Shown here one piece after another: positions 56,882 to 64,000 of a stretch of 64,000 bases of DNA (position 1 is the first letter of the stretch; each line of letters opens with the position of its first letter). The notes below the pieces were generated by a model. It had not been told where the DNA came from. It made no database searches and saw only the letters and a program-made list of their open reading frames with translations. Origin of the DNA: Zygaena filipendulae (lineage: Eukaryota > Arthropoda > Insecta > Lepidoptera > Zygaenidae); the NCBI GenBank assembly GCA_907165275.2, contig OU015653.1, positions 10,384,001 through 10,448,000 of the forward strand, in the 5' to 3' direction. The position numbers were made by a program, and so were the translations under genes.

Positions 56882-59637
56882 TCACGCGGTGGCGAGCGGC
56901 TGCGTCACCACGGGCGAGCGCCGCCGCGGCGACTGCTCCTCGCCGCCCGCCTCGCCGCCCCCGCCGCCGCCGCCGCCGCCGCCCCCGGGGCCCGTCGTCT
57001 CCGTGAGCCGGAGCGCCGACTCTAGGTCGCGGAGCACCTGCCGCACCGAAACATCCGACAGTTAACAACGGTGGCAGAATTTTGGGCGAGAGCACATTCA
57101 AAGTCGACAAACAAAAATCGGTTACTTTTTGTAGACTGTAGTGGACACTGAGATTTATGCTTCAGAAGAGACACAGTAACAACTGTCGCTACGCGCCCAG
57201 CAATACTTTTAGTTTTATTGATTGTAATCAACTTTAGACTAAAATGTTAAAAGGTCAAGGCGAACCTACTCTAATGCTTAGCACCCACTATAGCGGGACG
57301 ACATGGTAGGAAATTGGAAATATACTAAGTACATTATTACGACATCGTTTCTACAAACTATGACCATCGCTTTACTTATGATAATTATTTTTGATTATCA
57401 TCATCGAAATTCCAACCTTAACTACATAACTTTAAGGTATATTACTATTCATCGCTTAAAAACCCGTTGATTTGCCGTTCCGACAGTGAACACATTATCG
57501 GATCCGATGCGTACCTACGCTGTGCGGGGTAAACCTCCGAGTAATCAGTTGGAGTTTGATGGGTGATCGAGTCTGGACATCTGCACGAGGCAAATCAATC
57601 AGACCGAATAGGACTTGCGTTTCCCGAAAGATGTGTCGGCGACACAATATCAGTGACCAACGGGCACAGTGACCGACCCTGCGATTGACCAAATATGGTG
57701 CCCATCCTAACACCGGTAGCAGAAATGCTGGTCGCGAACTTCACCGAACAAGCCCATAGGGCTTCGGTGAAGCTCGCGACTTGTGTCGGGGCGGTCGGCT
57801 TGGCAGTTGACGTACGCACCTCGGTCTCCTTGTGGTCCAGCAGCGAGTACCGGCGGTCGAGCGCGGTGAGGTGCGCGAACGTGAGGTGTAGGTGCGCGTG
57901 CAGCCGCAGCAGCACCAGCTCGCGGAAGTGCGCCGCGTACATGTGCGCCACCACGTGGAACAGCAGCCGCAGCACGCGCCGCACCACGCCCTCGAACTGC
58001 GCGGGGAACTCGTTCGCTGCAACCACGCACACGGCACGAACACGTCATTCAATTGTGTTTGCGAAAGAGTGACACGCACGGCGAAAGGAAGAAAGAAAAT
58101 ACATTTATTTCAGCACAACACACAAGAAAATAGTATATTTCATTATAAGTGCGGAAAGGCTGTCATTGCAAAGAGTTTCGACAAATGTCTACCCGAGCCG
58201 AGGCGCAGCCGAAGGTGAGGGTTGACAGTCGGAACTAGTTGCAATGACAGTTCCGCACGTGTACTGAACAACTATTTTTAATACAGTTACGAAAAAATTA
58301 AGCAATTTAATAAAATATCAAAAACACAACAAACTCAACTAAGTTCCAACTGTAATCAAGAGATGGCGCTAGTCGTATTAGTAATGCGAAACCTACGTTT
58401 CGCAATGCAAAAAGTGTGTCAAAGTCGTGTCGCCATTTTTGACAGTTGGCAAAGAGAACGCACGAGTTCGGGAAAGGTAAACAAAAAGCTCGAGTATGTA
58501 ATAGCCCACATCCCGAACGCTAAACGTCCCTGCAATACGCCACTTTTTGAGCAACTGTATTAAAAAGAAACAAACATAAACAGTGCCTAATCTGAATTTG
58601 TAGACATTATCTCTTGCATGCTCTACCAAAAGGATCACCAACTCAGCATTAGCTAGGTGCGGGTACACCTAGCGCTGGTGCTTGTCTTCTCATGCGCGCA
58701 CGCGCGGCTCGGCCCCCTTAGTCAAGTTGAAAATATATTATAGGTGATAGTTATCGCTATAGAAAACTATATCGCTATATCGCTATCGCTATATCGTCAT
58801 GGCACGTGGTAAAATTTTCCAATCGGTCGTTAAATTTTTCGTGATGAGACCACGAGACATGATGATAGATTCTTTAAATAACGGAAGCGATGACGATTAA
58901 AGATCGTCAACTTGGCTTAGGGGGCAGTGCTGTGAACGCGTGCGCATGGAGTTGATATTGCTGGTTGGTACTTACAATTATTGTAAGTCAGTGATGTTCA
59001 TGGGAATTGGGATTAATACGAGAAACAAGGATAAACTAGTGTGACCAAAGTTTAGACTTCATAAAGTAACCGATTCTTTTATAGGACAATGCGTTCGTTT
59101 TTATAACAAACTAGCTGTGCCCCGCGGCTTCGCCCGCGATAATTTCGGAGTTCCCGCGGGAATTGTAGGACAAAAAATATACACACAAACCTTCCTCTTG
59201 AATCACTCTATTTATTGGTGAAAACCGCATGAAAGTCCGTGCTGTAGTTTTTAGTGCAATATTCAGTCGCTTATCTCAACCGAATGCTTAATCTATTATA
59301 AAGTTTATAAACTACCACCCAAGAGCTAGCCGGAGGTCGCCAGGACCCTCCTCGCTTTTAACCGTTAGTCGTTACCTGACACGTGACGTCTAAGACCTAG
59401 TCAAAGAGCGCTCACCGTATTTAGTAGGGAATATGGTCTCGTCGTTGACCGTCTTCTGTGTGTAGGTCATGACGTAGTCGACGTACTGCGGGGCGGCGAC
59501 GCGCGACTTCTTGCCGCGCTCGTCGTACCACGCGTACGTGCGCCCGCCGGGGCCCGTCATGTCGGGGCACGTCACCGCCGTGCAGAATTCCGACACCGTG
59601 CCGTACAACAGGTTCACGTGGTCGAATAGCGCCAGCG
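56882..59637 (-). CDS. Mob2: Mob2-type MOB kinase activator, last three exons
   Basis: Exons 59637-59416, 58016-57820, 57037-56882 (stop at 56882-56884), joined in frame. The reading opens ALALFDHVNLLYGTVSEFC and continues with ERGKKSRVAAPQYVDYVM, DETIFPTKYANEFP, LLFHVVAHMYAAHFREL, LTFAHLTALDRR and VLRDLESALRLTE. The Mob fold zinc ligands are visible as Cys in EFCTAVTC and His in FHVVAH. The spacing and the TGPGGRTYAWYDERGKK stretch fit Mob2 rather than Mob1/Mats or Mob4. Mob2 binds and regulates NDR-family kinases (Tricornered) in cell shape, neurite and photoreceptor development. The tail after LTETTGP holds an 11-glycine run, then EEQSPRRRSPVVTQPLATA. The exon with the usual NEWLASH segment was not found to the right, so the 5' part lies past base 64000. 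Confidence 0.92.
57731..57780. repeat. 50-bp near-perfect hairpin in Mob2 intron
   Basis: GTCGCGAACTTCACCG then AAC then AAGCCC, loop ATA, GGGCTT then CGGTGAAGCTCGCGAC: a 22-bp stem with one mismatch and a 3-base bulge. It ends 40 bases from the 57820 exon border. Confidence 0.75.
58149..58258. mobile_element. 110-bp MITE, family M
   Basis: Left end GTGCGGAAAGGCTGTCATTG, right end CAATGACAGTTCCGCAC: inverse except for three extra bases. The inside has CGAGCCGAGGCGCAGCCGAA. In the Mob2 intron between the last two-but-one exons; a partial reverse copy lies at 16905-16997. Confidence 0.75.
59110..59250 (+). repeat. family A repeat in Mob2 intron
   Basis: CTAGCTGTGCCCCGCGGCTT, TTCGGAGTTCCCGCGGGAAT, then the TTGGTGAAAACCGCATGAAA variant middle. 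Confidence 0.65.
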
Positions 59638-59714
59638 CTGCCGAGACACAAAGTTTAACATTTTAATTTTTGATAGCCCCAAATACACAAGTAAAATAAA
59701 ACAAGTCCTCCGCC

Positions 59715-59880
59715 GCGTCTGTCTGCCTGTTCGCAATAAACATAAAAACTACAGAACGGGTTTTCATACGGTTTTCACCAATAGATAGAGTGATTCAAGA
59801 GGAAGGTTGGTATGCATAGTTTAACCTGGAATTCCCGCGGAAACTCCGAAATTATTGCGGCTGAAACCGCGGTGGACACC
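59715..59880 (-). repeat. family A repeat, uninterrupted reference copy
   Basis: CGTCTGTCTGCCTGTTCGCA, then GGTTTTCATACGGTTTTCAC, AGAGGAAGGTTGGTATGC and GGAATTCCCGCGGAAACTCC. It matches both halves of the split copy at 13555-14485. Confidence 0.7.
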
Positions 59881-60074
59881 TGTACCTACATAAGTCAAAA
59901 CTATTATACTACGTAAAGAAGGGACACTCTAAGCTTCCCGCCAACTTTGTGCCACGCCGCGATACTGTGATAGCGGTAAGCCTAGAGGATATGCACTGAT
60001 AGCGATGCCGATGTAGACTGATCAGAGAAAATAATATAGGTATTTATAAGAGAAGCCATGTAAGCGGGACGTTC

Positions 60075-60128
60075 GCGCCACAGTTGCTAAGGAAGTTAGA
60101 GCAAATGCTCTAATTTCCCAAAACTTCC
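60075..60128. repeat. short palindromic repeat, shared with 48460-48525
   Basis: GGAAGTTAGAGCAAATGCTC with TAATTTCC, next to a GTTGC..GGCGC flank. The same core and flank appear reversed at 48460-48525, just past the Hip14 stop. Confidence 0.6.
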
Positions 60129-61389
60129 GTTGTCGACTTCGAAATATATTTTTCACAATATTATCTAAACATTGAGTTTGAAAATAGTCACTTAGTAGTA
60201 AAAACAACCAAATCGCATTTATTACGTTAGTGAATGTTTTTGTGCGTAATGAATAAGTTTTGTGTACGAAAATCAGCCGGCGACACTAGTTTTCGTTTGT
60301 TTTCATACTAAACTGAAATATCAAGTCCCTTCAATCTGTTCAACTTCACAGAGGCTGATAAAACAGCGGCAATATGTAAACACTTATGACAGTCATTGAC
60401 ACTGCTTACTTACGCGTCCTGTAAGTGTGCATCGATCTTTATGGTGTCACTATTTAAATGCTAATGGAAAATCTAATATCCTTTTAAATCTGCTATGGGA
60501 GCATGGGAGTTTTACGACGCAATATCTTTGTTATCACCGTATATTTGACATGTGATAAACAATGATTTTAAAAAACCTGTCAAGTGTGCCTAACATGAAA
60601 AGTAGAGCGATAGCAAATTAGCCATTGAGTATTGATAAATTACGTATGCATTTAGTAGGGATATCAATGCCGTCGAGTGACTACTGAGTAACCGCAGGAT
60701 GATGGACTCACGCTGTACGCACGTAGCATGCTAAAACAAGTTTATGAGAAAGTTAACCGTGTGTCAAATTCAAATAAAAATCGGTCAAGAGCGAGTCGGG
60801 CTCGTAAAATTAGCATTCCATATAATTTTTTTTTCTCACAACAGTTAATTTTATATTAGGTAAATATAATTATTTACAAGATTATTATTAGGTATTAATT
60901 AATTGATGTAAAATATTTTTTTATTTGGTAATTGACGACTTTTCCTTCTACTTTACGTTACTTTACTTTTTGCGTTACTTAGTTTTCGAGGAAAACTAAG
61001 GATACCGACGCGAGGTACGGTTTAATGGGTAACATTATTTCTTTATACGTCGTACCGAACCCTAAAAAGTATTACACATATTGCTTTTAACTTTGTTTAC
61101 TGGATATTCCATAATGATTACTCATTCACGATATGAACAGCAGGAAAAAATTGCAATACCACAAGAAACATAAAATACCTACTTAATATTTATATGAATA
61201 ATACATACATTATACTATACACTTATACTCCAACTCAAAACGCACAATATCTATGTATTTCCTTGACGGATAATCGGGGGAATTCACTTATCAATTCATT
61301 AATCGGTTATCACTAGTTACACACTGAAGTAGCTACGAACAATAGGTAATATTATGAAGACTAGCCGCCGCGCCTCAGAGACATCTAAT

Positions 61390-61955
61390 ACTCTAGCTGT
61401 GCCCTGCGGTTTCACCCACGTGAATCGTTTCTATAGAACAACTTTTTTCCAGACATCCGATTTAAATGAAACAAAGCCTATATGTAGCTCCAGGCTAAGC
61501 TTAATCTACCTGTGAAAACTGCATGACAATCCGTTCAGTAGATTCGGATATTATCGTGAACAGACAGACAGACAGAAAAGAATTTTGAAAATCTTTTTTG
61601 AGGTTGGTTACTCTTCTTCTATTGCCCCCATTGAATGATTACCCCCTGTCAATTTTTGCTAAAAACTTTCAATGTACAGAATCGCGGAGTCACAGATAAT
61701 ATAATACTGCGGAGTCTACTCTTTTATTATGGTATGTATATAGACAAAGTATAGATACATATAAAAATCTCGTGTCACAGTGTTTGTTATCGAATTCCTC
61801 CGAAACGCCTTGACCGATTTTGATGAAATCTTTTGTGTGCATTTGGTCGGTCTGAGAATAGGTCGTACGCTATTTTTTATACACCTAGGTGATAAGGGAG
61901 GCTACCCAGATTTTTTTTTTTCGGGGAAACCGCGGGGCATTGCTAGTGCTATATT
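61390..61955. repeat. family A copies, plus then minus
   Basis: The plus copy at 61390-61600 (GCTGTGCCCTGCGGTTTCAC, CTGTGAAAACTGCATGACAA); the minus copy at 61745-61955 (TCGTGTCACAGTGTTTGTTA ... ACCGCGGGGCATTGCTAGTG). A 24-bp palindrome, CATGGACCAATTTATTGGTC then CATG, follows at about 61967-61990. Confidence 0.6.
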
Positions 61956-64000
61956 ATAATAATAACCATGGACCAATTTATTGGTCCATGTAATAACTTA
62001 AAAAATCAATTTGAAAACCTTAAACATATGTATTTTCGCTAAATTAATCATTAAATGACTCTGAGTGCCACGGTTATTACCATAATGACATTCCGTTGAG
62101 GTAAAGACATAATATTACAAATTTAGAATAATCGAAACTACACACCTTTACATACAATATAAAGGTCAGTGTCGCCGTTGACAGAAGCAAAAAGATAAGT
62201 GTGACATAAGCTGATATCTATATGCATGGATGCACTACACACAAGGGTGCCAAGCAGTCAGGTGAGCGAAGCGGACGCATGGACGTGCGAGGCACAACTT
62301 GTCGGAATTCTTTGGCGGGTGGATCTTTACTGAACGGACACCTGCGCAACGTCTGTTGCACATCCGGTTAATGTCAATGGCCAAACAGCTGATCGGAGAC
62401 GCTTAACACCACGAGCAGTGGCGTGTGACAAACAGGGTGTAAAGGAGAAACTGACTGACTGACTGATATAATAATATCAACGCACAGCTATACCGCAAAG
62501 TCTAGATTCTTTATACCTTTTTGGCACAAGTTTGTCTAGAATCTTTAAATTTTAGGGCCCAAAATTATCTTAAGAGTACCTAAGTAAATTTGCGTATACA
62601 GATTTGGTGCTATAGAAAGAGGTAACGTGAGTGCAGAATGATCAGCAGAGTTGGAGGATAGTGTTGATAATATTAAAAATGAATTTGTAAGTTTTGTGAG
62701 TTGTATAATGTATAAAATTAAACAATAGTGTAAGATATTAGTAGGTATTCTAATTATAATTTCTTACTGCCGATGATAAATACGTAAAACTGTGACGGCT
62801 AGAGTGCTATCAATCTTTCTCTTGAATGATCTCCGCTCTATGGTATCGAGCATCGATTATGGAGACGATAATGGATAAGTCAACCGACTAGCGACAGTCG
62901 ATCACGATTATAGGTTGGCACGCAACGCAGCGCTCGGCCATCGTCGCGCGTCTCGTCGCGTCGTGACAAGCTCGAAGTCATATCGTGTTATCCACGCACG
63001 GCAAGCTACGTACCTACAGTCTATTGACGGATGAATATTGGAGCTAAGTATTGTTGCGATACTGTCCTGCAGTTCCATTGCGGCCACGACACAAGGCACG
63101 ATCCGCAATTTTAGAATTTAGCTATTAACCAATAAGCAGGGATCCGCCACGAGTCGTGCCGCCGCCCGCCACGCTTTGCTGAAGCCCTTTTGTCGATAGA
63201 TATTACAATTTTTTACCGTGACAATATAATTTCCGTGATGCGTTTTTATCGAACACAAAGCCTGAGAAAAAATCTTATTACTTAGGTAGCTGGTAGGTAG
63301 ATTTTTTGTACGCCACTACTTCAGACAACTAGGAAATGTAACAAAATAGGAAAAAACCTGGATGAATACAATATATTATCTACGTTTTACTGAAAAAGGT
63401 TTATTATATAATTACAAAAGTAAAGACGTTTTTGAACTGACTCCATCAGTAGTAGATTTGAATAATTTTGACCTGATGTTTGTAAGTACCTAGGTAGTAT
63501 CAAAAGAAAACTCGTCACGGATATTTATAAACCAGTTCAAATATTACTAAATAAATCGATGTATTCAAAGAACCTGTAGGTACAGTTACGTGCCTATATA
63601 CCGATTAGGTATCATATTTAAAATAATCGGTTTACATTCATTCATGTATACGTGACACTGGTAAATAATACTTAATACAATTCTAATGCTTTAGGTCAGG
63701 TAGCTAGCTGGCACCAGTCAAATAGGAGAAGAAAAAAAATTAAACGGAACCGGTTTTTCGATGCCGGAGTGAGTTGCTATCCGCCTACAAGAGACAACAG
63801 AAACAGACTCGCTGTCCGCACAGCGCTGACGTGAACTTGTATCTGATTTTAATGTATAATATAATACCTGTTCAGAATGAAGAAAGAGATTATGCGAATA
63901 TTCGCGTTATAAGTGCAACCGAGACATGGAGGATGGCAGGCCCTGAGGACTTTAATCCTGATATTCTAACAACAAAGCAACGCATTCCAAAAACTAAACT

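Larger units (their letters stand above)
59638..64000. other. probable Mob2 intron to the window edge
   Basis: No exon matching the Mob2 NEWLASH block or any other protein was found. It holds family A copies, an ACCGGCCAAG-type fragment (60770-61072), a MITE C end (62045-62080) and AT-rich unique DNA. Confidence 0.5.

Noticed and set aside
56724..57110. Arg-rich minus frame and plus-strand frames over the Mob2 last exon
   Set aside because: Out-of-frame readings of the Mob2 C-terminus and its 3' UTR.
57595..58079. Several overlapping long frames on both strands
   Set aside because: Only the Mob2 frame at 58016-57820 has homology and splice sites; the others follow from high GC.
1..64000. 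CRISPR arrays, rRNA genes, bacterial operons or promoters
   Set aside because: None seen; the tandem arrays lack spacer structure and the gene anatomy is eukaryotic.

Overview
This is eukaryotic nuclear DNA, almost certainly from a moth or butterfly (Lepidoptera); the species cannot be read from the sequence. The evidence is short exons with GT-AG introns in AT-rich DNA, insect-type orthologues, and a repeat load of lepidopteran character. That load includes a tRNA-headed SINE with the AATCACTTACCATCAGGTG tail, the ACCGGCCAAG...GGTACGGAACCCTAAAAA repeat, the CTAGCTGTCCCCGCGGTTTC repeat in many diverged copies, and an R1-like LINE tail. There is no operon, CRISPR array or bacterial feature.

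Layout, left to right. (1) 292-10803, plus: 3' part of an LRRC56-like ciliary leucine-rich-repeat gene, whose 5' end lies off the left edge. (2) 12086-21491, plus: complete six-exon membrane-anchored epoxide hydrolase (EPHX4-like, 340 aa). (3) 21498-29742: repeat-dense spacer with foldback elements, nested insertions and two tandem arrays. (4) 29743-31950, plus: complete four-exon FGFR1OP2/SIKE homologue (209 aa), with a long AT-rich 3' flank. (5) 35468-36239, minus: complete three-exon SPCS3 (179 aa), converging with gene 4. (6) 38068-40081, minus: four-exon secreted, probably GPI-anchored Ly6/ODR-2-like protein (178 aa). (7) 48595-52598, minus: complete seven-exon Hip14/ZDHHC17 ankyrin-DHHC palmitoyltransferase (627 aa). 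(8) about 54022-54629, minus: weak candidate for a small gene. (9) 56882-59637, minus: the last three exons of Mob2, with the 5' exons beyond the right edge; 59638-64000 is probably intron.

The genes are ordinary housekeeping, ciliary and signalling genes and form no single pathway. Exon joins were checked by frame arithmetic: the complete models give whole codon numbers (1023, 630, 540, 537 and 1884 nt), and the visible LRRC56 exons also sum to whole codons (801 nt).

The most unusual structure is in the spacers. At least four, probably five, tiny palindromic inserts of 19-39 bp share the end CTCAGACGAAAT, and each is flanked by an 8-bp direct repeat (three perfect, two with 7 of 8 matches). 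Other notable items are a three-level nested insertion with two readable target-site duplications, a 114-bp tandem array that keeps an open frame, an inverted repeat with perfect 53-bp arms, several foldback elements, and glycine runs encoded in Hip14 and Mob2. Repeat borders are estimates made by eye; exon borders are exact where stated.
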